From NCBI GenBank assembly GCA_949358305.1, contig OX442314.1, positions 42,850,581 through 42,914,580 on the forward strand: DNA of 64,000 bases, given 5' to 3'. Shown here one piece after another: positions 38,281 to 48,050 of this stretch. Source of the DNA: Strigamia acuminata (Eukaryota > Arthropoda > Chilopoda > Geophilomorpha > Linotaeniidae). Position 1 is the stretch's first letter. Each line of letters begins with the position of its first letter. A program made the translations under genes and the position numbers. Under the pieces are notes generated by a model. The model made no database searches, was not told where the DNA came from, and saw only the letters and a program-made list of their open reading frames with translations.

Positions 38281-38632
38281 TGTGAGGTTTGTAATTTTCT
38301 AATTTTGTAATTTTGTAATGTTTTATTTTATAAAGTTTTCTAATTGTTAGTAATAATATCTTAAGTGTTAAATTCCCTTTTTTGTGTGTCATTGCTTAGT
38401 CATAGTATAATGTATCTTGCATGTGTGTCATTTTAAATATATATCATTTTACTTTCTCGATATTAGTTTTCTTGTTTGATTGAATCCTTATTACTAGTTA
38501 GTTGCTGTTTGAGCTTTGTTGAATAAACATCATAAAACACAGTTGTGCCCACGAGACTCTAAATTCATTTCTTCAACTTGGTTTTCATTAACCAAGACGG
38601 ACCCACAGGAAGAGAAGACAGGAAACTTCACA
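38281..38632 (+). repeat. 5' LTR of the truncated gypsy element
   Basis: 352 bp, TGTGAGGTTT...AACTTCACA, with AATAAA at about 38522. Its left neighbour is a polypurine-like tract (38266-38280). Confidence 0.8.
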
Positions 38633-38633
38633 C

Positions 38634-38651
38634 TGGTGTCAGAAGTGGGAT
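38634..38651 (+). other. Primer-binding site, tRNA-Leu type
   Basis: TGGTGTCAGAAGTGGGAT begins two bases after the LTR end, as in mdg3/micropia-type gypsy elements that use tRNA-Leu. Confidence 0.7.
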
Positions 38652-39070
38652 GCGCCACGAATAGATGCGCCACGAATAGATGCGATACGAATAGATGCCG
38701 ATTGATTGCAATTGAAGCCATCTTAAGGATTCAGCATTTGAAGAACGTAAGGACAATTAGACAATTTTGAAGAAGAAATATCCAGCATCAAGGAGAGGAA
38801 GAAAGAAGAAAGAAGAAAAGAACTTTTATCAATTTGGAAAAACAGACACTTTATCAAGCAAGAATTTCAAGTTACTTTAAAATTTGTTAAGTGATATTTA
38901 AAGTAAGATATTCTTTACTAGTTGTTAAAACTGTTTAGAAATAAGATTTTGCTTTGATTTGTTTATTTGATGTTTTGCTAGCTAGAATTGCTAAAGATTT
39001 CGCTTGATTTCAAGTGCTTTGCTTACAATAGTATAGTTAGAAAATTAAGTAGAGTAGTTATTTAAACAAA

Positions 39071-40207
39071 ATGGCGAATAATGATGATAATGAAGCACCA
39101 GTTCGCCCACATGTCGGAACTTTAACAAATTTAGTACCCTTGTTCTCAGGTGACGATGCACAGCCGACGAAAGTAAAAGAATTTTTTAATAGGCTTGAAC
39201 AAGTAGGAAAAATGGGAAATTGGGATGATGATTTCTTGATTGGAGTTGCTAAATGTAGAATGCAAGGTGCAGCAGGTCATTATGTATGGAATGAAGCAAC
39301 ATTGATGGCAGTAAATGATTACAAACAGTTTAGAAAATTAGTCATGGATCGATTTGACAAAAAACAATATATCACAAAAATGGGATTATTTATGGATTGT
39401 AAACAAAAACTAAATGAAGATGTCGAGACTTATGCAACCAGAGTCCAAACATTAGGCTATGACACATTAGAAATACCGGATGGAGAAGGCCCAGAACATG
39501 ACGCTACAGTTAGAGTTTCAAAAGAGTTATTGAGTAAACAAATTAAATCACAGTTTGTGTCGGGCTTAAGAGAACCTGTCAGACGTTTTGTATTATCAAG
39601 AGATCCACAAACAATTGGAGAAGCAATTGATGTGGCAGTTCAAGAACAATTAAATGAAGCCTTACCAAGTAATAAAGCAAAAGTACAAGCTGTGGAAGGT
39701 TCAGGGAAAGAAATTGCAGTGGTGTTAGAAAGATTAGCCCAGGTAGAAATGAATTTAGCCAAACAAAGTTTGGAAAACACCCAAAAACAACCGATACAAG
39801 AAACAAGACCTTTCAGAGGAAGAGGGAGAGGAATGGCAAGTCCATCCGGAATAACTTGTTATAATTGTCAGAAAACAGGTCATATTGCAAGAAACTGCAG
39901 ACAAATTTCTGAAGGTCAAAATTATAGACAAGATTCAAGAAGTCAATCATATAATTCAAGGCCATATTTCAATGCTGCGTCACAACAACAGCGATTTTCT
40001 GCTCCCAGATATCCATTACATAACTCCTTTGTTCGAAGGCCAAATAGTACTCCATTTACACCTGCAACTGAGTATAGACTTCCAAGATCAAATGACATTC
40101 GTTGTTATTGTTGTGGACAGGCGGGTCACATGATTAGATGGTGCCCTCAGAGAGAGACATTTAACCAAACTCAGCCAAAAAACGGGGATGGGCCCCCTAC
40201 CCAGTAA
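39071..40207 (+). CDS. gag: Gag of the truncated gypsy element
   Basis: 378 residues from ATG 39071. The N-terminal half is a capsid-type domain (LVPLFSGDDAQPTKVKEFF, WNEATLMAVNDYKQFRKL, YATRVQTLGYD, FVSGLREPVRRFVLS). The C-terminal part is Gln/Arg rich with two CCHC knuckles: CYNCQKTGHIARNC (about residue 263) and CYCCGQAGHMIRWC (about 348). It forms virus-like particles and binds element RNA. The frame is intact although the element has lost its 3' half. It ends 43 bases after the pol frame has opened, with a frameshift heptamer in the overlap. Confidence 0.92.
   Translation: MANNDDNEAPVRPHVGTLTNLVPLFSGDDAQPTKVKEFFNRLEQVGKMGNWDDDFLIGVAKCRMQGAAGHYVWNEATLMAVNDYKQFRKLVMDRFDKKQYITKMGLFMDCKQKLNEDVETYATRVQTLGYDTLEIPDGEGPEHDATVRVSKELLSKQIKSQFVSGLREPVRRFVLSRDPQTIGEAIDVAVQEQLNEALPSNKAKVQAVEGSGKEIAVVLERLAQVEMNLAKQSLENTQKQPIQETRPFRGRGRGMASPSGITCYNCQKTGHIARNCRQISEGQNYRQDSRSQSYNSRPYFNAASQQQRFSAPRYPLHNSFVRRPNSTPFTPATEYRLPRSNDIRCYCCGQAGHMIRWCPQRETFNQTQPKNGDGPPTQ
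40177..40183 (+). promoter_or_regulatory. Candidate -1 frameshift heptamer A_AAA_AAC
   Basis: In the gag phase the codons are ccA AAA AAC GGG; the pol frame is -1 and open from 40165. A_AAA_AAC is among the most efficient known slippery sites. It is followed by GC-rich GGGGATGGGCCCCC, which could pair as a stem, before the gag stop at 40205-40207. Confidence 0.7.
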
Positions 40208-42180
40208 GGACTTGGGGGGCAGATCATAAAATGAATAATTATCATGATATGTGTCATAAAACACCTTTGCAAACAGAAATTAAAACAAAAGAAAATCTAA
40301 TTTTTTCAACTGGCCAAGATATATATGTAATTTGCTCATTATATTCCGTACCTTGTATTTTATTGGTTGATACTGGCTCTAAGGTGACATTGGTTTCAAA
40401 CAAAATTTGGGATGAGATAAAAACTCAAGGTCATAAACTAAATTCATCTGATCATAAAGCTTTAAGTTTGCAATCCATTACAGGACATTCATTAGACATA
40501 TCTGGAATTTATCAGTCACCATTATCAATTGGAAGTAAAGAATATGTAGTAAATATATATGCTTGCGATGACTCATATGCACATCCGGTTGATGGAGTTT
40601 TAGGAAAAGATATAATTCTTGAACATAATTTGGACATTATTTGGTCACAGAGAAAGATGCAAAATAATAATAATTGTTTTCCATTGTATGGTACTTTACA
40701 AGAAGCACAAGATGCTTTACAGAATTCAAAGTCAAGATCAGATCAAAATAAAACAACAGTATCAATAACATCAACACCAGAGGCAACACAAACAACATCA
40801 CAAAAATATTTTGGAGGGGTCCCTATTCGCTTGACACGCAAATATACTCTTCCTGCTAGATCGGAATGTGTTTTATCTGCTAGAATAACCGATACAGCTC
40901 TTAAAGGTCAGATTGGAGTGGTTGAGTCAGGAGATTTTTGGCATAATGGAGCGTTGGTTGCTAGAGTATTGGTTACAGTAAATGATGATTCACAGATACC
41001 AATTAGAGTAATGAATGTAACAAATAAGCCAATTACATTGTGTAGGAATAGACCAGTTGGATGTTTAAATTCAGCAGAAGAAATAGAAAAACCTAGTAAA
41101 ATAGAAAATAGAACAAGTTCTTGTATTTCTAAGATTGAGAATGAATCTATTGATTGGGAATCAGCCTTTGATGTCTCTCATTTGACAGCTGAACAGAAAA
41201 TTCCATTAATGAAATTATTAAAAGAATACAGAGATGTCTTTGCATTTTCAGACAAAGAATTAGGTTTTTGTGAGGAAATTAAACATCACATAACTACAGG
41301 TGATGCAGCTCCAATTGCTCTGACTCCATATCGAATTCCGCATACCTTGAGAAAAGAAATGGATACTCAAATCCAAGACTTATGTGACAGAGGGATAATT
41401 AAACCATCCAATTCACCTTGGAGTGCTCCTGCATTGTTAGTTCGTAAACCAGATGGCTCTTATAGATTTGTCATAGACTATAGGAAGTTAAATGCAGTCA
41501 CAAGGCTTGATTCTTATCCTTTACCTAATATTTCTGAGACTTTTGATATGCTAGGCTCAAGTCGTTATTTTAGTGTGATGGATTTTCTATCAGGATTTTG
41601 GCAGCTAGGGATGGAACCATCAGATTCAGAGAAAACTGCCTTTTCAACTACAGATGGACATTGGGAATGGAACCGAATGCCTATGGGTCTTAGCAATTCA
41701 CCAGCTACTTGGCAGAGGCTGGCTGATTTCTTATTATTAGGATTAAAAGGATCTATTTGCTACGTTTATATGGATGACATAATTGTATTTAGTGATACAT
41801 TTGAGTCACATTTGCAAAGGCTACAGATGGTATTTGACAGATTAAGAGAATCCAACTTAAAATTAAAGCCCAAAAAGTGTCAATTTGTGAGGTCTGAAGT
41901 GCACTATCTTGGTCACATTGTTTCTGCGGATGGAATTCGACCAAATCCAGAAAAGATCTCAGCAGTTGAGAAATTTCCTAGACCATTAGATGTAAAACAA
42001 CTAAGAGGATTTCTTGGTTTGGTTGGTTATTTCAGAAGGCATGTAAAAAGTTTTGCAGACAGAGCAAAACCCCTGACTCAACTTACTAAAAAGGATGTTG
42101 TAGTAAAATATGAGATCTATGAATACGCATTTAAGATGCAATTCTTGATTTCTACCTCAAGGAGGGATTTAAAGGGATGA
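40184..42180 (+). pseudogene. pol: Pol of the truncated gypsy element (protease and RT only)
   Basis: The first in-frame ATG is at 40231, but expression by -1 shift from gag is more likely. Protease VDTGSKVTLVS lies near residue 50 of the 649-residue frame. RT has LTPYRIPHTLRKEM, FVIDYRKLNAVT, SVMDFLSGFWQLGM, MPMGLSNSPATWQR, VYMDDIIVFSD and VHYLGHIVSADGI, then LRGFLGLVGYFRRHVKSF. After LTQLTKKD the sequence departs from the family and stops at 42180, so RNase H and integrase are gone. The RT itself has all catalytic residues. Confidence 0.88.
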
Positions 42181-42627
42181 AGGAGGAAATCACCCGAGGC
42201 AAGGCCATGGGAAAGTGCATTAAATTATTCTGCTGTTTGAATTAAAGAGTTTTAAAAGGAAGTAGGTCATTGACTTCACCTGCTTCTATCACAACTGGTT
42301 TTTTTGGAACGTTTCATTTTACTGGAGGGAAAATGAATAAATGACGTGATTTGTTTACATGTACTTTGTTGGCAAAATCACACATATTAACCATTTTTAG
42401 GAAAGTGGGAGGTAATTAAAGTGAAAGTGGGGGTAAATCGTATGGACTTCCAATGACAGTGGGCAACATTTGCCATTGTTTAAAGTTTTCTGAGGGTATT
42501 GGAAGTGGGGGTTACGGCAAAATTAAAAGTGGGGGTAATTTTAAACGGTTTGTCTCGAGATGGTGAGTCGAATGCTATATTGCACGTATGGGTCAGGGTG
42601 TTTGATCACATGTTGAATCTGCACTTG
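42181..42627. other. Non-coding sequence
   Basis: No gene is seen. GTGGGGGT words recur (about 42427, 42508, 42528) without a clear period. Confidence 0.4.
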
Positions 42628-43045
42628 GTGAAATTTTGGCTATGTCCAACACGCTTCATTGGTGAAATTTTGGCTATGTCCAACACGCTTTGTTGGTGAA
42701 ATTTGGCTATGTCCAACACGCTTCGTTGGTGATATTTTGACTATGTTCCACAAGCTTGGTTTGATATTTCGGCTATGTTCCACAAGCTTGGTTTGATATT
42801 TCGGCTATGTTCCACAAGCTTGGTTTGATATTTCGGCTATGTTCCACAAGCTTGGTTTGATATTTTGACTATGTTCCACAAGCTTGGTTTGATATTTCGG
42901 CTATGTTCCACAAGCTTGGTTTGATATTTTGACTATGTCCATCACGCTTGGTTCGATATTTTGACTAAGTTCCACAAGCTTGGTTTGATATTCCGGCTAT
43001 GTCCATCACGCTTGGTTCGATATTTTGACTAAGTTCCACAAGCTT
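42628..43045. repeat. Tandem repeat, 32-34-bp units
   Basis: About thirteen units of TTTGATATTTCGGCTATGTTCCACAAGCTTGG and relatives. Unit starts at 42731, 42763 and 42795 are 32 apart, while the first three units are 33-34 bp with GTCCAACACGCTT instead of GTTCCACAAGCTT. Two subfamilies alternate near the end. It is not a CRISPR array because there are no distinct spacers. Confidence 0.9.
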
Positions 43046-43130
43046 TTGTATTTATATTTGTACTTATTTCTTATTTCATGTATTTATATTTGCAATTATT
43101 TCTTATTTTAATTAAAATTCAATTCATTTG

Positions 43131-43300
43131 TAAATAAATGTATTAAGATTTTTTAATAAAAAAGTCAATTGAAATGTTTAATAGGAAATGTAAAATGTCT
43201 AATTCATTTCATTTACAAATAAATGTATTAAGAATTTTTACATTTCCTATTAAACATTTCAATTGACTTTTTTATTAAAAAATCTTAATACATTTATCTG
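43131..43300. repeat. AT-rich inverted repeat, ~60-bp arms
   Basis: 43131-43195 (AAATGTATTAAGATTTTTTA...TAGGAAATGTAAAA) is nearly perfectly inverted at 43236-43300, with a ~40-base loop that itself repeats ATTTACAAATAAATGTATTAAGA. It may mark the terminal region of the second Polinton. 43301-44272 is AT-rich without a gene. Confidence 0.8.
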
Positions 43301-44272
43301 CAAATAAATTGAATTATCTTTATTTGACCTAAAAACAATTTCATTTTAAATAAAAATTCAATTGCCCCTGGGGAAATTTTTTTTATTCACAAATGAAATG
43401 TGACCTAGTTGAAAGACCAGTTTAATTGCAAAAGAGTTGAAATGTATTAACACAATTTAAAATGAGAATTCGTTTGATTTTTTTGTCCTGTGTGTTGTTA
43501 TTAATTCCTTATTTTAATTCTATTTACAAAAAAAAATAAAACTTATTTTTAAATAAGAAAAAGTTAATTGAAAGAAAGTTTTTATTTGTTAATAGATATT
43601 AAAGTTGGAATTTATTAAACCAATTTAAAAATGAAATGGAATTAGAATTAAAACTATCCATTAGAAAAAATCAAATGAATTCTCATTTGATTCTTTTTAA
43701 TTCCATTTTAACTTTTATAATTAATAATTTTCATTTACAAATGAAAATTTTATTCCTTCTAAGTAATGGAACTTTCCAAAACCAGCTGTGTTAAAAGTAA
43801 GCCATGTGACAGCATGTAATATATCTTGTAGGAAAAACGGATATGTGATCAAACAAACAAATTGATAAACATTTATCAAAACAAAAAAAAAAACAAAAAA
43901 AAAAATGTTAAACAGTCGAATGAAAATATTTTTTTCCTCACCAGCAATTAAATTTCCCCCCGAAGGCTTTTGCTCTTTAAAAACAAAAATAGCCTTTAGA
44001 GATTTTTTTTTAATGAGTCAGAAAAACAGGTTTTCAAAGTGACTCAATCAGAAATAAATGAATAATAAATTGTAAAGAAAAATAATTTTATTCAGCTTTT
44101 AATTAAAAATTCTTTTACACATTTTATTTGTTTTTCAAAATTTTTTTTTTACATTGACAAACGAGTTAGCAGAACAGGGGGCACTGCAATGATTACATAC
44201 GTCACAATTAAACAAGACACTGTTAAATGAATGGCGTAAGAATGCTCTAGTATGTTCATAAAACTCCATTTT

Positions 44273-44566
44273 TTATAAACATTCCTTCTCTTCATCAAAA
44301 AAATCTATATCCTTAATTTTCTTGCCCGGAATAATTTGATACAACTGCCTTATGTGTACTCTTGTTTCTGAGTTGAGAGAATCATGTATTATTCTTGCTC
44401 TTCTTTTTATTATTTTGCTTAGTTCAGGAAATTGTCCATCAATGCGAAATACAAATGCAAAATTATTTATATCTGTAATTTCAGCCCCCCATCTACTTAT
44501 AAGTTCAAAGATTATTTGCAGTAATATTTTCTCACTTTTTTCATAAGTTGCACAAAAAAATTCCAT
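44273..44566 (-). CDS. Small hypothetical protein of the second Polinton fragment
   Basis: 97 residues from ATG 44566 (MEFFCATYEKSEKILLQIIF); predicted mostly helical with a charged C terminus (KIKDIDFFDEEKECL). It lies on the strand and side of the protease/integrase block. I recognise no family. The neighbouring gene order makes an element-encoded accessory protein likely, but a chance open frame cannot be excluded. Confidence 0.4.
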   Translation of the reverse strand: MEFFCATYEKSEKILLQIIFELISRWGAEITDINNFAFVFRIDGQFPELSKIIKRRARIIHDSLNSETRVHIRQLYQIIPGKKIKDIDFFDEEKECL

Positions 44567-44965
44567 GTTATTCAGCTGAGAAATAATTTATTTTTAATTG
44601 AAAATTTAATTAAAATGATGTTTACATACTATATTTTTAATTTATTTTTAATTGAAAATTTATTTAAAAGCAATTTTATTTATATTTTTTAAAATTTATT
44701 TATTTATTATGCATTTGCCGGATGAGTCACGCTGCTTTAATATAATTACATGGTCACGTGTTTTGAATTAAATCAGGTGTTTATTCACATATTCATTTTT
44801 ATTTCCAGATTTAATATGTGAAATATAATTTGTAATTACACCCAATTAATCAAAAGACTATTTCCTTATTCAGAGAAAAAACAGTAAAATTAACAATATA
44901 AATATTATTTTAAAAACTTGTGATAATTAATTACATAATGCCGCATTATATATATAGAGTAGCAT

Positions 44966-45247
44966 TTAGCCGAATAAATGACTTATTTCAGCCAATTCCT
45001 GGATTTCGGCGATAGTTACATTGTCGTGTACGTATTTGACGTGTTCAATATTCTCACTGGAAAATCTTCCAAGTTTCTCCACCAGAGTTTGAATCTTGAT
45101 CTGAAATGCCGGTCGCCACAAAAGTAACGAATCGGTTCTCTGATCTATTGAGCCACCATAATGGACCAATAAAAATAAGGATAAATGTTTCAAAATTATT
45201 TTCCTTTCATCGGTAGTTTTGTTCTGTTGGAGTTGAAAGAGATACAT
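44966..45247 (-). CDS. Small hypothetical protein of the second Polinton fragment
   Basis: 93 residues from ATG 45247 (MYLFQLQQNKTTDERKIILK). A TATATATAAAAAAG box lies about 50 bases upstream (around 45295-45308), the kind of A/T box also seen before other genes of this fragment. It has a helical, Leu-rich sequence (LFLLVHYGGSIDQRTDSLLL). There is no recognised domain. 44567-44965 and 45248-45480 hold only A/T-rich spacer. Confidence 0.45.
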   Translation of the reverse strand: MYLFQLQQNKTTDERKIILKHLSLFLLVHYGGSIDQRTDSLLLWRPAFQIKIQTLVEKLGRFSSENIEHVKYVHDNVTIAEIQELAEISHLFG

Positions 45248-45480
45248 TTAATTCTTTTCTTTCTCAAATTGAAGTGAATATAATAATGTTGCTTTTTTAT
45301 ATATAGAAAATTTTTGTTACGGTTTCATTTTTTGATTTGACACGGACTTTAACACATGCCCGTGCTTGTTTGCAGACTTTCCGCAAGGTTTTGTGCGAAT
45401 CTTTGTTGATTTCAAATTAGGATTGTTTTAACTTCTTAAATAATTTCATTTTTTTGAGAAAAATGGAAATTGGGTTTACT

Positions 45481-45900
45481 TTACAACAACTCAAGATTAT
45501 TCATTCCTCGAATGATTTTAATGATTGTATTCTGCCTGAGATTAAGATTGGCTGCTAAATAGAGCGCAAAGAGGCAAAACATCCCGCAAGAATCCTCTTT
45601 TGTCAACGAATACATTTCTTTTGTAGCATAATCTAGGGTAACGTCTCTTCCGACAAAATCAATGATCTCTTTAGGTGGAACGTTTCCCAAATTATCAAAG
45701 TATATGCCTCTGTCATTGCAAAGATACAAGCTGACCCAATGGGTACCACCACCCGTCGATGGGTCTAAATTGATGACGAAGCTTTCATTCTTGCCCCGGT
45801 GATTCGCGAGCGGTTTCAAGCAATCGATGGGCAACACGTTGTTGAAGTGAGCGATACGTAGTTTATTCTTCGCCCAGTTGTAAATTTCCACGTTATTCAT
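45481..45900 (-). CDS. Adenain-like cysteine protease of a Polinton
   Basis: 139 residues. Catalytic His in GGTHWVSLYL (residue 54), Asp in IYFDNLGN (69) and Cys in KEDSCGMFCLF (105) give the His-Asp-Cys order of adenovirus-type (C5/Ulp1-like) maturation proteases. The family cleaves capsid precursors in adenoviruses and is predicted to do the same in Polintons/adintoviruses. Its ATG overlaps the integrase stop codon by four bases (ATGA), so the two genes are tightly coupled. The length is somewhat short but all key residues are present. Confidence 0.85.
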   Translation of the reverse strand: MNNVEIYNWAKNKLRIAHFNNVLPIDCLKPLANHRGKNESFVINLDPSTGGGTHWVSLYLCNDRGIYFDNLGNVPPKEIIDFVGRDVTLDYATKEMYSLTKEDSCGMFCLFALYLAANLNLRQNTIIKIIRGMNNLELL

Positions 45901-47336
45901 TTTTTAATGTCGATGAGATCATCCACCCATGAATTATGCTTCTGATCGTAGCCGACCCATTTCACTAGGTACTTCCATGATCCATCGCTGTTTTTCTTTT
46001 TTCTAATGACTTTCTCGATCAAGTAGGGATCATCTACCCTGGTTTCAGTTTTTTGGAGTTCTTCACGGTAAAAGGAACCTTCGATCGATTCTCCCAAACT
46101 GTCTTTCAATTTGAAAATTGGAGGTTCATACGTCGTGTCCACTTTATCAATTGTAAAGATTTCATTAGTCCAATTTTGCAAAAACCCTTTGTCAAATATG
46201 GATTTGGATTTGGAAATACGCACTCGGTCGCCCACTTTGAATTTAGGCTTGGACGTTGCTGGTTCGGGAAGTAATTTTAGTCTGAGCGCCTTTTCATGTT
46301 TGGGAGCCACATCTTTGGGTTTCATGTTGGTCGTACGGTGAACCGAAGAGTTATAACGGGTCATCAATTGGGGTAAGATAGTAATCCAATTCCTCGAACC
46401 TTTCAAAGTAAAATGCCTGTACATGCGCTCTTTGAGCATGCGATTGAACCGCTCGACCATGCTCGCTTTCAACGGCGAGTGTGTGGAAAAATGGTTGATG
46501 TTGAACTTTTTGACCAGTGCCTTGAAATGGGAATTGTAGAATTCTTTCCCCCAATCGGATGCCATGTTGACCGGCCCCTTATTCCCCGCTTTGACAAGCA
46601 CCTTTTCAAATGCAGCGGTTACGTCTTTGCCAGTCTTTGATTTGATGGGAACCGCATACGCATATTTAGAGAACGCATCTATAACCGTTAATAAGTATTT
46701 ATAACCTTTGTTTACACGGGAAAAAGGTATCAATTCGACTAAATCGATCTGCCATAAGTCGTTGATTGCAAAAGATACGACCGGACGTCTGACGTAATGC
46801 CTACGTGCCGGCTTATGTAATTCAGATACCAGTTGTTCTATGTCAGGCATTTTTTTTTTTTTTTTTAGTCCCATTCCCAGTTTAAGTTTGGTATTGAACG
46901 TTGCTTTGATTGCTTTGGCGGCTAATTTTGTGCTTAAACTGACTGTTGGATCGGAGATGATTAAAACGCACGCTTCGACCAACTTTCTGTCTGCTTCGTG
47001 TCTGGCTTCTAAGTTCTCATTTATGTAAGCAATGTCGTGCAGCTTGCACGCTTCATCCAATGGGTTTATGCCTTTATCACCTCTAGCTAAACGCTTATCT
47101 AATTTTGTGCCTGGACCGCAATAATTGTACCCAGGGATATGCATTTCTACCGGTAATTTATTGATTAGTTTATTCAAAAGTCCTTTTCCGGTTGCTGGAG
47201 ATTTTTTTTTTATGAACTGATATTTCAAGGTCTCGCATGCCAAGCATTTACCTCTTTTGTAGGCTCTGTTGTTTTTAGTGACTCCCATTTCCAACGTGCC
47301 GGTAGGAGTAGACTTTTTACATTTAACGCAAAACAT
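45897..47336 (-). CDS. PLA2-like protein joined in frame to a Polinton chromodomain integrase
   Basis: One 479-codon frame with two modules. Residues 1-162 comprise CxxC pairs (C3/C6, C31/C34), then a parvovirus-type phospholipase A2 signature: Ca loop YCGPGT (72-77) and catalytic LDEACKLHDIAY (H100, D101), ending in GMGLKKKKK. Residues 163-479 start with MPDIEQLVSELHKPARRHYVRRP and form the DDE integrase (QIDLVEL, MASDWGKEF, SMVERFNRM) with chromodomain (VKWVGYDQKHNSW). The junction is a run of 17 A (minus strand; plus T at 46850-46866) ending in the integrase ATG. Two separate genes whose frames coincide by run length, slippage-dependent fusion, or a true fusion are all possible; two genes is my preferred reading. 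Confidence 0.85.
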   Translation of the reverse strand: MFCVKCKKSTPTGTLEMGVTKNNRAYKRGKCLACETLKYQFIKKKSPATGKGLLNKLINKLPVEMHIPGYNYCGPGTKLDKRLARGDKGINPLDEACKLHDIAYINENLEARHEADRKLVEACVLIISDPTVSLSTKLAAKAIKATFNTKLKLGMGLKKKKKMPDIEQLVSELHKPARRHYVRRPVVSFAINDLWQIDLVELIPFSRVNKGYKYLLTVIDAFSKYAYAVPIKSKTGKDVTAAFEKVLVKAGNKGPVNMASDWGKEFYNSHFKALVKKFNINHFSTHSPLKASMVERFNRMLKERMYRHFTLKGSRNWITILPQLMTRYNSSVHRTTNMKPKDVAPKHEKALRLKLLPEPATSKPKFKVGDRVRISKSKSIFDKGFLQNWTNEIFTIDKVDTTYEPPIFKLKDSLGESIEGSFYREELQKTETRVDDPYLIEKVIRKKKNSDGSWKYLVKWVGYDQKHNSWVDDLIDIKK

Positions 47337-47372
47337 GTTTGTCTTCTTTTTTTTATTACGGGAATATAAAAA
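47337..47372. promoter_or_regulatory. 36-bp divergent promoter region
   Basis: The sole spacer between the minus-strand PLA2/integrase gene and the plus-strand ATPase. ATATAAAAA abuts the ATPase ATG (47364-47372). Similar ATATAAAAA boxes precede the DUF8207-like gene (48004-48013) and the 93-residue gene, suggesting an element-specific A/T-rich promoter motif. Confidence 0.45.
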
Positions 47373-48050
47373 ATGAATGTCATAAATTTTGACACGGGGC
47401 GTTTGGATAAATGTGATAAGTCGATTCTGCCAAAAAACATAAGATGCATCATGTGTGGCCCGGCTGAATGTGGGAAAACGAATCTGTTGCTAAACTTCCT
47501 GCACTGGTTACGATTTGACAAGCTGATGGTGTTTTCTAAAACTTTATTTCAACCAAAATACGAGCGGTTAAGAGAGTTGTTCGAGGATCTAGAATCGGAA
47601 TTGGGCGAACAGGTAGCTCATTTCTTCCCGAGCAACGAAGATGTGCCGTCTCTCGAACAACTTTTTGATAAAACTGTGAACAAGTCTATTTTTGTGTTTG
47701 ACGATGTGATGACCGACAAGCAACATAATATTGAGAAATATTTTGCCCAGGGTCGACATAGTAACGTGGATTCTTTTTACTTGTGTCAGACTTATAGCCG
47801 GATCCCAAAACAGGTGATAAGAGACAATGCCAATTTAATAATCATGTTCAGACAAGACGAAAGAAACATGAAACACGTTTTTGACAACCATGTTGGAACG
47901 GACATGACGTACGTTCGATTCAGAGACATGTGTAAGTCGTGTTGGGACGATGATACGTTTGGCTTTCTCACGATAGACAAGACCAAGTCTATGTCGAGCG
48001 GGAGATATAAAAATAAATTTTCCCCATTTTTAAAAAATGAACATGAATAA
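47373..48050 (+). CDS. Polinton genome-packaging ATPase (FtsK/HerA, A32-like)
   Basis: 225 residues. Walker A GPAECGKTNLL (about 29-39) follows a short N terminus; Walker B is SIFVFDDVM (about 105-113), and a sensor-like QTYSRIPKQVIRDNANLII follows. This is the A32-type packaging ATPase shared by Polintons, adintoviruses, virophages and large DNA viruses, which pumps DNA into capsids. All motifs are intact. It overlaps the next gene by 14 bases in a different frame, typical of the compact late block of these elements. Confidence 0.92.
   Translation: MNVINFDTGRLDKCDKSILPKNIRCIMCGPAECGKTNLLLNFLHWLRFDKLMVFSKTLFQPKYERLRELFEDLESELGEQVAHFFPSNEDVPSLEQLFDKTVNKSIFVFDDVMTDKQHNIEKYFAQGRHSNVDSFYLCQTYSRIPKQVIRDNANLIIMFRQDERNMKHVFDNHVGTDMTYVRFRDMCKSCWDDDTFGFLTIDKTKSMSSGRYKNKFSPFLKNEHE

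Larger units (their letters stand above)
38281..42105 (+). mobile_element. 3'-truncated Ty3/gypsy element (mdg3-like)
   Basis: A 5' LTR, a tRNA-Leu-type primer site, gag, and the protease-RT part of pol are present. Similarity stops at about 42098-42105, shortly after the RT connection, with RNase H, integrase and 3' LTR absent. The leader (38648-38697) has three copies of a 16-bp unit (GATGCGCCACGAATA-type). No target duplication can be checked because the 3' end is missing. Confidence 0.88.

Noticed and set aside
42628-43045. Regular 32-bp repeats that could suggest a CRISPR array
   Set aside because: Units are contiguous with no unique spacers, the context is a eukaryotic retroelement, and no cas gene is present.
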